DNA of 64,000 nt from Knufia peltigerae (Eukaryota; Ascomycota; Eurotiomycetes; Chaetothyriales; Trichomeriaceae): assembly GCA_030247855.1 (NCBI GenBank), contig JAPDRN010000131.1:29405-93404 (forward strand), in the 5' to 3' direction. A program made the position numbers and the translations under genes. Numbering within the stretch: position 1 is the first letter of the stretch; each line of letters starts with the position of its first letter. The notes beneath the pieces are model-generated. The model saw only the letters and a program-made list of their open reading frames with translations. It was not told the origin of the DNA and ran no database searches. Shown piece after piece: positions 48,579 to 55,085 of this stretch.

Positions 48579-48965
48579 ATGGTCCGCGTACTACCCGAGC
48601 CGCCATCGAGACCCGCTTTGGGCACCCGCCAGGCCCCCGTGGCCGTACAACCTGACGCTGAACCTGCACCCATCGACTGCCGCCGTTGTGACGCGGTCTG
48701 TTGCCGGTTGCCGGTCCTGCTGCAGCCCGGCGACCACGTGCCCGGCCAGTTCCTGTCGCGCGACGCACACGGCCGTGCCGTGATGGCGCGCAACGAGGAA
48801 GGCTGGTGCGCGGCGATCGATCCGTATCACCTGCGCTGCACGATCTATTCGCAGCGCCCGGCGATCTGCCGCCAGTTTTCGATGGGCGGCGACGACTGCC
48901 GCCGCGAGCGGCAGGACTACCTGCGCCAGGCTGAGTCCTGCGCGCTTTCCTCCCCTTCCACCTGA
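48579..48965 (+). CDS. YkgJ-family cysteine cluster protein
   Basis: About 128 residues. The family signature is complete: CRRCDAVCCRLPVLL (CxxCxxxCC) and CAAIDPYHLRCTIYSQRPAICRQF. It probably binds an Fe-S cluster or zinc. The start is uncertain (ATG 48579, 48561 or 48516 in the same frame; none has a good ribosome site). A 60-codon gene with a strong ribosome site follows after 11 bp. Confidence 0.85.
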   Translation: MVRVLPEPPSRPALGTRQAPVAVQPDAEPAPIDCRRCDAVCCRLPVLLQPGDHVPGQFLSRDAHGRAVMARNEEGWCAAIDPYHLRCTIYSQRPAICRQFSMGGDDCRRERQDYLRQAESCALSSPST

Positions 48966-48976
48966 CAGGAGCAACC

Positions 48977-49159
48977 ATGCCCCGCAAGGCAAAGACCCCC
49001 GCGAAGGCCAGCAACAGCATCCGCAGCGAACGCAAGGGCGCATCCGCCAGCACCGTGGTCAACAGCGACTCGATCGCCTCCGACCTGGCCGCGTTCCGCA
49101 AGAGCGGTGGCAAGATTGAAGTTCTCGGTACCACCTGGGCGCTGAAGAAAGCCAGCTGA
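48977..49159 (+). CDS. Small basic protein of unknown function
   Basis: 60 residues (MPRKAKTPAKASNSIRSERK at the N-terminus), strongly basic in the first third with a more ordered C-terminal part (DLAAFRKSGGKIEVLGTTWA). AGGAG lies 7 nt before the ATG and the gene follows the YkgJ-family gene by 11 bp, which supports a real short gene. No family recognised. A perfect hairpin follows. Confidence 0.75.
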   Translation: MPRKAKTPAKASNSIRSERKGASASTVVNSDSIASDLAAFRKSGGKIEVLGTTWALKKAS

Positions 49160-49170
49160 CCCACCCCCGA

Positions 49171-49193
49171 CCGCGGCGGCGCTGCCGCCGCGG
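49171..49193. terminator. GC-rich hairpin between convergent genes
   Basis: CCGCGGCGGC (49171-49180), loop GCT, GCCGCCGCGG (49184-49193), a perfect 10-bp stem centred between the small basic protein gene and the DUF4097 gene. No T tract. Confidence 0.5.
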
Positions 49194-49208
49194 CCTGCCG
49201 GACCGCAC

Positions 49209-50087
49209 TCAGCGGTCCAGGCGTACCTGCACACTGCCCGAGTGCGACTGCACGCGGATATCGCCGTCGCCGCTGCCCAAACGGGCATCCAGGCTGCTGC
49301 CCGGCCCATAACGCGGCCGCTCGACCTTGCCGGCGTCACTGTTGATCGACCCGCTGAAGCTGTTCACCGACAGCTGCGCCGACACCGTGCGCGGCAGACG
49401 CAGGCTGACCGATGCACTGACCGACTCCACGTTGATGCGTCCCCCCGGCGCCAAAGCGGTCGCCGACAGGTCGATGCCGCCGGATACCGTCTCCACCACC
49501 AGGCGCTGGATGCGACCGGCATCGACGCCGACCCGGCCGGACACCGTCTGCGCCCCGATCTCGCCGGAAACCCCGCCACCGGCCTCGATCCGGCCGCTGA
49601 CCGTGTTCACGTCCAGCCGCGGGGTCTGCAACCGCGCAGTGACATTGCCGCTGACCGTGTTGAGCACGCTGTCGCCGCTACGACCGACGGCGGCAAGATT
49701 GCCACTGACGGTGTCGGCCTGCAGCCGCCGCACGTCCACGCCACTGATGTCCTGGTCGGCACTGACCGTGCTCAGCAGCAGCTCCACCGAGCGCGGCACG
49801 TTGAGGGTCAAGGTGGCCCCACCATTGTTGCCGCGCCGCGGATACTCGATTTCCCAGCGCACCCGGTTGGCACTCTTTTCCTGACGCAGCTGCAGGCCGT
49901 CGCTGAGCGTGCCGGTGAGCTGCACGTCATTGCGGTCCCAGCCGCGCACCGTCACCTTGCCAGCGACGTTGCTCAGTTCGATGCGGCCTCCTGCAGCAAC
50001 ATTGTGGCGTTCGTCGACACGTGTATCGGCCAGCGCCATGGCGGGCACCAGCAACAGGGCCGCGCAGAAAGGAAAAAGGGTTCGCAT
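49209..50087 (-). CDS. DUF4097 secreted beta-helix protein
   Basis: 292 residues, signal peptide (MRTLFPFCAALLLVPAMALA) and then a DUF4097/DUF2807-like beta-helix. A repeated TVSG unit recurs about every 20 residues (ADTVSGNLAAVG, LNTVSGNVTARL, VNTVSGRIEAGG, AQTVSGRVGVDAG, VETVSGGIDLS), which is one turn of a parallel beta helix. Function unknown. It is the last gene of the sigma/anti-sigma operon with a 12-bp gap, so it is probably regulated by that sigma factor or part of its sensing system. Confidence 0.9.
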   Translation of the reverse strand: MRTLFPFCAALLLVPAMALADTRVDERHNVAAGGRIELSNVAGKVTVRGWDRNDVQLTGTLSDGLQLRQEKSANRVRWEIEYPRRGNNGGATLTLNVPRSVELLLSTVSADQDISGVDVRRLQADTVSGNLAAVGRSGDSVLNTVSGNVTARLQTPRLDVNTVSGRIEAGGGVSGEIGAQTVSGRVGVDAGRIQRLVVETVSGGIDLSATALAPGGRINVESVSASVSLRLPRTVSAQLSVNSFSGSINSDAGKVERPRYGPGSSLDARLGSGDGDIRVQSHSGSVQVRLDR

Positions 50088-50099
50088 CGGGGGGTCTCC

Positions 50100-50624
50100 T
50101 CAGGTTGTCAGACCGGTGGCGGCCTGGGCGGCCTGCCGGGTCAGTTCGAGCCGCAGCGCGTAGGTTCGCTTCAGCTGTCCAAGCAGGTGCGGCGCACGCG
50201 GGTCCTGCGCCATCGCGGCGCGGATCTGTTCTGCGCTGCGATCCAGTTCATGCAGCGCGGGCTGCCACTCCGGCGCAGTGCCATCAGGCAGTGACGCCAC
50301 GGCCTGCCGGTACTGTTCGGTCATCGCATCGGCCTGCAGCTGCAGGCCACTGGGCGCAGGCAGCGCCTCGGGTGCATGCCGCCACGGCGCCACCGCGTAG
50401 AGCGCGAGGCTGGCCGCCAGTGCCGCGCCAACCGGCAACCACCAGCGTCGACGGCTGCGCAGTGGCAAGGCCACCACGTTGTCCTTCGGCACCTGTGCGG
50501 CAACCGGCTCGCGGGGGGGCAACCGCGCCGACAGGCGTTCCCAGCCATCCGCCGGTGTGCTGCGTTCAGTGGGAAGGGCGCGCAAGCGCGCCAGCAGGTC
50601 GTGATCGGGGTCGTGCGTACTCAT
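50100..50624 (-). CDS. Probable anti-sigma factor
   Basis: 174 residues. A cytoplasmic N-terminal part (MSTHDPDHDLLARLRALPTE), one membrane helix (about 61-78, WWLPVGAALAASLALYAV) and a periplasmic helical tail. Size, topology and a 4-bp overlap with the upstream ECF sigma gene (ATGA at 50621-50624) mark it as the cognate anti-sigma factor. No zinc motif (HxxxCxxC) is seen, so it is not a ZAS-type protein. Confidence 0.8.
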   Translation of the reverse strand: MSTHDPDHDLLARLRALPTERSTPADGWERLSARLPPREPVAAQVPKDNVVALPLRSRRRWWLPVGAALAASLALYAVAPWRHAPEALPAPSGLQLQADAMTEQYRQAVASLPDGTAPEWQPALHELDRSAEQIRAAMAQDPRAPHLLGQLKRTYALRLELTRQAAQAATGLTT

Positions 50625-51199
50625 GTCATGTCTCCCAGGCGCGCGCGCAGCAGGCCACGCGCGCGATGCAGCTGTGCTTTGGAACTACCGACCGCCATCT
50701 GCAGCTGGCCGGCGATTTCATGGTGTTTCCAGCCTTCGATATCGTGCAGCACCAGCACCGCACGTGCGCGCGGTGGCAGGGTCGCCAATGCACGTTCCAG
50801 ATCGCGTTCGGTGCCGGCGCAACCATCGTGCACCGCCATCTCCGGCAACCCACCGTCCACGTCATCCAGGCTGTCGTGGTCATGCCCGGCGGCACGGCCG
50901 CGCAGCTCCATCAACGCGGCGTTGACCCCCAATCGATGCAGCCAGGTGGACAGGCTGCTCTCGAACCGGAAGCCCGGCAGTGCCTTCCATGCCTGCAGGA
51001 ACGCCTCCTGCAGTGCATCTTCGGCGCGTGCCTGCTGGCCGCCACACAGGCGCCACAAGGTGGCAAACACCCGCGGCGAGTGCCGCCGATACAGCACTTC
51101 GTAGGCAGCGGTATCGCCGGCCGCCGCCGCATGCACCAAAGCGGTTTCGTCGACGACATCGTTGGCGGCAGGCGGCGCGGGCATGGTGGTGTCGAGCAT
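50621..51199 (-). CDS. ECF-type RNA polymerase sigma factor
   Basis: 192 residues from ATG 51199 (or 51184, MPAPPAANDVV). Region 2 is YRRHSPRVFATLWRLCGGQQ with EDALQEAFLQAWKALPGF; region 4 is LATLPPRARAVLVLHDIEGW with HHEIAGQLQMAVGSSKAQLH as the helix-turn-helix. Region 3 is absent as in ECF factors. It is the first gene of a three-gene operon with the anti-sigma factor and the DUF4097 protein. The frame is open to 51511, but that part is antisense to the next gene and not family-like. Confidence 0.92.
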   Translation of the reverse strand: MLDTTMPAPPAANDVVDETALVHAAAAGDTAAYEVLYRRHSPRVFATLWRLCGGQQARAEDALQEAFLQAWKALPGFRFESSLSTWLHRLGVNAALMELRGRAAGHDHDSLDDVDGGLPEMAVHDGCAGTERDLERALATLPPRARAVLVLHDIEGWKHHEIAGQLQMAVGSSKAQLHRARGLLRARLGDMT

Positions 51200-51325
51200 A
51201 TCCGTTGGATGCGGCCACCCGGAAAAAGGTTTAGATCTGCCGACACACTTTCCGCTTGCAACCTTTTCGTGGCTGGCTGCATCCATCACAGGTCCCCCGC
51301 AGGCCTGCCCGGCCAGGAGCCTCCC

Positions 51326-51505
51326 ATGTCCAGTCCTTCCTGCGCCGCCCTGCTGGCGATCGTGGCCTGCATGCTGCTGCAGGCGTTCGGCGTTTCCCTG
51401 CACTGGCGCGCCGACAGCGGCCGCGCCTGCCTGCAGCAGTACAAACAGGACCTTGTCTGCCTGGCCTGGGCACAGGCGGTCGAAACGCCGACACGCGCCG
51501 GGTAA
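51326..51505 (+). CDS. Small membrane-associated protein, 59 residues
   Basis: It has an N-terminal hydrophobic stretch (CAALLAIVACMLLQAFGVSL) and a short polar tail with two Cys (ACLQQYKQDLVCLAWAQ). AGGAG lies 6 nt before the ATG. It begins 127 bp from the divergent sigma gene and 35 bp before the MscS gene, so it may share the MscS transcript. No family recognised. Confidence 0.6.
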   Translation: MSSPSCAALLAIVACMLLQAFGVSLHWRADSGRACLQQYKQDLVCLAWAQAVETPTRAG

Positions 51506-51540
51506 CATCAAGACCCGTTTCCGTCACACGTTGTCGCCCC

Positions 51541-52134
51541 ATGATGTTGTCGCTGAAGGACCACCTGCCCGCATGGACCCACCCCTGGCTGCATGACATT
51601 GGGATCGCCCTGCAGATCCTGATCACCCTGCTCGCCGCCTGGCTGCTGCGGGTGCTGGCGCGGCGCCTGATCCGCCGCTTCGCCGATCACTACACGCTGC
51701 CACCGGAAATGGTGATGGGTGCGCGCCGGATCACCAGTTTCGTGGTCTATTTCAGCGCGGTGCTGTACATCCTCAGCCTGCTCGGTGCCTCGCCCTCGGT
51801 GCTGTGGACGGCCTTCACCGGTTTCGCTGCGGTGGGCGCGGTGGCGTTCTTCGCGGCCTGGAGCGTGCTGTCCAACATCTTCTGCACGCTGCTGATCTTC
51901 ACCACGCGGCCGTTCCGCCTGCATGACTACATTGAAGTGCTGGAGAACGGCGAAAAGCCCGGGCTGAAGGGCCGGGTGATCGACGTGAACCTGATCTACA
52001 CCACGCTGCAGGAAACCGGTGACGGCCACGAGGGCACGGTGCTGCAGCTGCCGAACAACCTGTTCTTCCAGCGTACCGTGCGCCGCTGGCGCGACCCGAC
52101 GCAGGCGCCCGGCGGCATCCAGGGCGACGGCTGA
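51541..52134 (+). CDS. Small MscS-family mechanosensitive channel
   Basis: 197 residues. Two or three membrane helices (about 18-40, 64-85, 90-125), the last with the MscS pore-like region AAVGAVAFFAAWSVLSNIFC, then the beta domain (FRLHDYIEVLENGEKPGLKG, VLQLPNNLFFQRTVRRW). It lacks the C-terminal alpha/beta domain of E. coli MscS, so it is a short form. A large intergenic repeat region (525 bp) follows, with no gene seen in it. Confidence 0.9.
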   Translation: MMLSLKDHLPAWTHPWLHDIGIALQILITLLAAWLLRVLARRLIRRFADHYTLPPEMVMGARRITSFVVYFSAVLYILSLLGASPSVLWTAFTGFAAVGAVAFFAAWSVLSNIFCTLLIFTTRPFRLHDYIEVLENGEKPGLKGRVIDVNLIYTTLQETGDGHEGTVLQLPNNLFFQRTVRRWRDPTQAPGGIQGDG

Positions 52135-52172
52135 GGTTTGGTTGGTCGGCAGGGCTGCGCCCTGCACCCGCG

Positions 52173-52195
52173 GTAGTGCCGGCCGCTGGCCGGCA
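52173..52195 (+). repeat. SMAG/REP palindrome after mscS
   Basis: GTAG then TGCCGGCC-GCT-GGCCGGCA (52173-52195), GTAG on the plus strand. A second simple palindrome GCAGGGC-TGC-GCCCTGC lies just upstream (about 52150-52166). Confidence 0.8.
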
Positions 52196-52228
52196 ACCTC
52201 AACAGCAAAAGCTGCGTTCCTGTGGGAT

Positions 52229-52330
52229 GGCGGGGTGGGCCCGGTGGCAGGGGCCGCTGCAAGTACATCCATGTAAGCTCGGTCGCCGCATCCATGCGGC
52301 TCACGCCCCTGCCACCGGCCCCACCCCGCC
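52229..52330 (-). repeat. 102-bp three-stem palindromic element, copy 2 (reversed)
   Basis: Same length as copy 1. Outer arms GGCGGGGTGGGCCCGGTGGC and its partner (one mismatch) close the stem. On the minus strand the hairpin GCCGC-ATGGAT-GCGGC (52300-52285) is followed by TTACATGGATGT (52276-52265). GGA triplets lie 23 nt apart. It points toward and follows the DksA-like gene on the minus strand, 330 bp beyond its stop. Confidence 0.85.
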
Positions 52331-52367
52331 TTCGACAGTTTTCCGCGAGCTGTCGGCATTGCTTTCT

Positions 52368-52455
52368 GTAGCGCCGAGCCATGCTCGGTTCAAATCGTTC
52401 CGATATCGAAATTTTCGATTTCGATGGAGATTCATCCACGCACGGTGGGATCTAT
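52368..52455. repeat. Two more SMAG-like palindromes
   Basis: GTAGCGCCGAGCCATGCTCGG (52368-52388, GTAG on plus) and a degenerate ATCCACGCACGGTGGGATCT (52434-52453), between the two large elements. AT-rich ATCGAAATTTTCGAT lies between them. Confidence 0.65.
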
Positions 52456-52477
52456 CCGATCGCGGCAATCTGTCAGA

Positions 52478-52581
52478 GGTGGGGCGGTGTGGGTAGGCAG
52501 GACCGTTGGCGCCATGGATGGCGCCATCGAGCCCCCATGGAAGGGTTTACGGCGTGTCCTGCCTACCCACACCGTCCCGCC
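52478..52581 (+). repeat. 104-bp three-stem palindromic element, copy 3
   Basis: The arms are quite different from copies 1 and 2 (GGTGGGGCGGTGTGGGTAGG on the left) but are matched by the right arm (GTCCTGCCTACCCACACCG), with few mismatches over 26 bp. Inside: GGCGCC-ATGGAT-GGCGCC (52508-52525) and CCC-CATGGAA-GGG (52533-52545). GGA triplets at 52516-52518 and 52539-52541 are again 23 nt apart. Confidence 0.85.
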
Positions 52582-52659
52582 TTCCCACGGAATGCCCGCT
52601 TTTGACGTTGAAGTTGACGTTGCCTCGGCGGGTGCAGGCACAGCCCTGCCGAACACCCC

Positions 52660-52926
52660 TTACCGCAGCTGGCTGTCTTTGCTACCGCGTCGGTTGTAGC
52701 CACTCTGCGCCTGTTCCTCTTCGTCGTGCGCCTGCTGACAGCTCACGCACAGCCGTACGCCAGGCACTGCCTGACGCCGCGCCAAGGGAATCGGCGCGTC
52801 GCATTCCTCACAGTGGTCCAGACCCGGGCCCTGGCGCAGCTGGCGCCGCGCGCGCGCAATTGCATCGTCGACGGTGGCGTCGATCTGGTCCTGGACCGCG
52901 CCATCTCCGGCCCAACCGGTAGCCAT
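52660..52926 (-). CDS. DksA/TraR-type zinc-finger protein (YbiI-like)
   Basis: 88 residues from ATG 52926. A short helical N-terminus (IDATVDDAIARARRQLRQG) and a C4 zinc finger CEECDAPIPLARRQAVPGVRLCVSC with the IPxxRxxAVP core of TraR/DksA proteins. It lacks the long coiled coil of DksA. The start at 52926 is chosen because GGAGG sits 6 nt upstream; the ATG at 52932 abuts the same site. RNA polymerase binding is possible but not shown. Confidence 0.9.
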   Translation of the reverse strand: MATGWAGDGAVQDQIDATVDDAIARARRQLRQGPGLDHCEECDAPIPLARRQAVPGVRLCVSCQQAHDEEEQAQSGYNRRGSKDSQLR

Positions 52927-53016
52927 GGCCATCCTCCTCAGGGTGTGTCACCTGATATGGGAACGATACTCCCACGAAACAGACCACGCTCGGCCACTCT
53001 TCAGCAACCTGAGCAG

Positions 53017-53080
53017 AAAAGGGGCCGGAAGGGATTACGTCGTTCGTGCCATAAGCGACGTAATCCCCTCCGTCCCTTTT
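53017..53080. repeat. 64-bp imperfect palindrome
   Basis: Left arm AAAAGGGGCCGGAAGGGATT, right arm ending CCTCCGTCCCTTTT; inner stem GGGATTACGTCG/CGACGTAATCCC (53031-53042 and 53055-53066) is perfect. It lies 7 bp after the DUF2058 stop, so it may end that transcript, and 91 bp before the DksA-like start codon. Confidence 0.75.
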
Positions 53081-53086
53081 ATTTAC

Positions 53087-53644
53087 TCACCAGACCAGGT
53101 CGTCGGGCACCTGGAACTGCGCGTAGTAGGCGTCGTCCTCGGCGTTGCCGGTTGAGATCTCGGCGCTGGAGCCGGGCGTGCCATGGTCGACGACGATGGC
53201 TTCCGGGGCGCGCTCGCGCACCTTTTCGGCTGCCGCGCGCGGCAGCACCGCGTAGCTGTCGCCCTGGGCCACGATGACCAGCACGCCCACCGACAGCGCC
53301 TTGCGCAGCTTGGTATCGATCAGCAGGGTGCGGATCACCGCGCCATCGCTGAAGCGGTACTCGTCCTCGCCTTTGTGCGGTACGGCGTGGGCGCTGATGA
53401 TCTGCTTGGCCTGCGCCTTGCGCTCAGCCTGCTTGGCCTGCGCATTGCGCTCGGCCGCCAGCGCACGGTCACGCTCGATCTTCTCGGCGCGCGCGCGTTC
53501 AGCTTCACGCTGGACCTCCGCTGACGTCGACTCGGCCTTGCCCTGGCGGGCCTTGGCCTGTTCACGCGCGGCGGCACTGGCCTGTGACTTCTTGGCCAGG
53601 CCGGCCTTGAGCAATTGTTCCTGCAGCGCGTTGGGCTTTGCCAT
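53087..53644 (-). CDS. DUF2058 (YaiL-like) protein
   Basis: 185 residues. An N-terminal part (NALQEQLLKAGLAKKSQASA), a long charged helix rich in Ala/Glu/Arg/Lys that is likely a coiled coil (about 40-80), and a C-terminal globular part (YRFSDGAVIRTLLIDTKLRKAL, VLPRAAAEKVRER). Family known as DUF2058; the E. coli YaiL role is unclear. The start at 53644 gives the usual MAKPNALQEQLLKAGL. Divergent from the YgjP-like gene (61-bp gap). Confidence 0.92.
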   Translation of the reverse strand: MAKPNALQEQLLKAGLAKKSQASAAAREQAKARQGKAESTSAEVQREAERARAEKIERDRALAAERNAQAKQAERKAQAKQIISAHAVPHKGEDEYRFSDGAVIRTLLIDTKLRKALSVGVLVIVAQGDSYAVLPRAAAEKVRERAPEAIVVDHGTPGSSAEISTGNAEDDAYYAQFQVPDDLVW

Positions 53645-53705
53645 GGTCGATACGTACCGCGTGTAATCTGGATGCCCCATTCTACCGACGCGCCGACGCC
53701 CCTGC

Positions 53706-54206
53706 ATGGCTGTCCTGAAGTACCTCACCGGCTACCCCGAACCCCTGGTCGCCCAGGTCAGCGACCTGCTGGCACAGGGCAAGCTTGGCCCCTGGCTGCA
53801 GCAGCGCTACCCGGACCCGCATGAGGTGCGCAGCGACCGCCAGCTGTACGACTACACCCAGGACATGAAGGACCGCTACCTGCGCAAGTCGGTGCCGCTC
53901 AACAAGGTCTGCTACGACAACACGCTGGAGGTCATCAAGCATGCCCTGGGCACCCACACCGCCATTTCCCGGGTGCACGGTGGCCGGCTCAAGGCCAGCC
54001 GCGAGATCCGCATCGCTACCGTGTTCCGGCAGGCGCCAGCCGCCTTCCTGCGCATGATCGTGGTGCACGAACTGGCCCATCTGAAGGAGGCTGACCACAA
54101 CAAGGCCTTCTACCAGCTGTGCCAGCACATGGAGCCCGATTACCTGCAGCTGGAGTTCGATACGCGGCTGTACCTGACCGAGCTGGCCAACCGTGGCCAG
54201 CGCTGA
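53706..54206 (+). CDS. YgjP/DUF45-like zinc metalloprotein
   Basis: 166 residues. The zinc motif HELAHLKEADHNKAFYQLCQ (HExxH then a downstream His) and MEPDY are as in the YgjP/DUF45 group, related to SprT and WLM proteases. The N-terminal half has YDYTQDMKDRYLRKSVPLNK. Cytosolic, no signal peptide. The substrate is not known. It is followed 46 bp later by the RsuA-like gene. Confidence 0.9.
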   Translation: MAVLKYLTGYPEPLVAQVSDLLAQGKLGPWLQQRYPDPHEVRSDRQLYDYTQDMKDRYLRKSVPLNKVCYDNTLEVIKHALGTHTAISRVHGGRLKASREIRIATVFRQAPAAFLRMIVVHELAHLKEADHNKAFYQLCQHMEPDYLQLEFDTRLYLTELANRGQR

Positions 54207-54252
54207 GCCGGCGTAGCGGCTACACTGCGCGCCCCCTGCCCGACCTTTCGCC

Positions 54253-54951
54253 ATGGAACCGACCCGACTCGACAAACGCCTGTCCGCCCTGCTCGGCATC
54301 CCGCGTGGTGAAGCGCGGCGCTATATCGAGGGCGGCTGGGTCAGCGTCGATGGCGAGGTGGTGGAACAGCCGCAGCGCCCGGTGGACGAGAGCGCCAGCA
54401 TCGTGGTGGCCGAGCAGGCCAGCGACAGCAAGGCCGAGCGCGCCAGCATGCTGCTGCACAAACCGGCGGGCGTGCCGGCCGATGCCCTGTGCGCGTTGAT
54501 CCGTACCGAGACCCGCAGCGAACTGGATGCCAGTGACATCCGTCCGCTGCAGCGGCACTTCCACGGCCTGCAGCTGGCATCCTCGCTGCCGGCCGACGAC
54601 AATGGGCTGGTAGTGGTCAGCCAGGATCCGGCCGTGCTCGCGCACCTGCAACGGAACCTGGGCCGCACCGAACAGGAATACCTGGTCGAAGTGGCTGAAG
54701 GCGGCCCGGAACGTGGCCCGTGGCTGATGGCCCGGCTGCAGCATGAGGCGGGCGGCCCCAAGGTCAGCTGGCAGAGCGAGCAGCGCCTGCGCTTTGCAGG
54801 CAAGGGGCTGACCGCGAAGGGGTTGAGGACTGCGGTGACGGCTGCCGGCCTGCAGGTTGTGGCGGTGCGCCGCCTGCGCATCGGCCGGGTGGCGCTGGGC
54901 CCGCTGGCCGTGGGCCAGTGGCGCTACCTGGGCAGCGACGAGCGGTTCTGA
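54253..54951 (+). CDS. RsuA-family pseudouridine synthase-like protein, probably inactive
   Basis: 232 residues. An S4 RNA-binding domain (about 4-50, RLDKRLSALLGIPRGEARRYI) is followed by the RsuA/RluB/E/F catalytic fold (LLHKPAGVPADALCA, EQEYLVEVAEG, GLRTAVTAAGLQVVAVRRLRIG). In active members the catalytic Asp lies in a GRLDxxTxGL motif. Here the aligned segment is SSLPADDNGL (residues 110-119), with Pro113 at the catalytic position. It probably still binds rRNA but may not isomerise uridine; Asp115/116 could in principle substitute. A -10-like TACACT lies about 30 bp upstream. Confidence 0.88.
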   Translation: MEPTRLDKRLSALLGIPRGEARRYIEGGWVSVDGEVVEQPQRPVDESASIVVAEQASDSKAERASMLLHKPAGVPADALCALIRTETRSELDASDIRPLQRHFHGLQLASSLPADDNGLVVVSQDPAVLAHLQRNLGRTEQEYLVEVAEGGPERGPWLMARLQHEAGGPKVSWQSEQRLRFAGKGLTAKGLRTAVTAAGLQVVAVRRLRIGRVALGPLAVGQWRYLGSDERF

Positions 54952-54959
54952 ATCACTTC

Positions 54960-55075
54960 ATCCACGCATGGCGTGGATCTACTGGTGGCAATTCATCCAC
55001 GCATGGCGTGGATCTACTGGTGGCGATTCATCCACGCATGGCGTGGATCTACCTCCAGGCATGGTGTGGATCTAC
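54960..55075 (-). repeat. SMAG/REP array with 35-bp period
   Basis: Three identical 23-bp units ATCCACGC-ATG-GCGTGGAT-CTAC at 54960-54982, 54995-55017 and 55030-55052, separated by nearly identical 12-bp spacers (TGGTGGCAATTC type), so the period is exactly 35 bp. A fourth, decayed unit ends at 55075 with CTAC. GTAG is on the minus strand throughout. The array fills the space between the RsuA-like stop and the phospholipase D-like start (10 bp away). Confidence 0.95.
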
Positions 55076-55085
55076 CATCGGCGGC

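Noticed and set aside
54960..55075. CRISPR-like array (regular repeats and spacers)
   Set aside because: The spacers are nearly identical to each other, the repeat is a GTAG-type palindrome found elsewhere in the window, and no cas genes are present.
54918..55085. N-terminal extension of the cardiolipin-synthase-like protein through the REP array
   Set aside because: The frame is open, but the extra residues are encoded by REP repeats and precede a normal membrane-anchor start at 55086.
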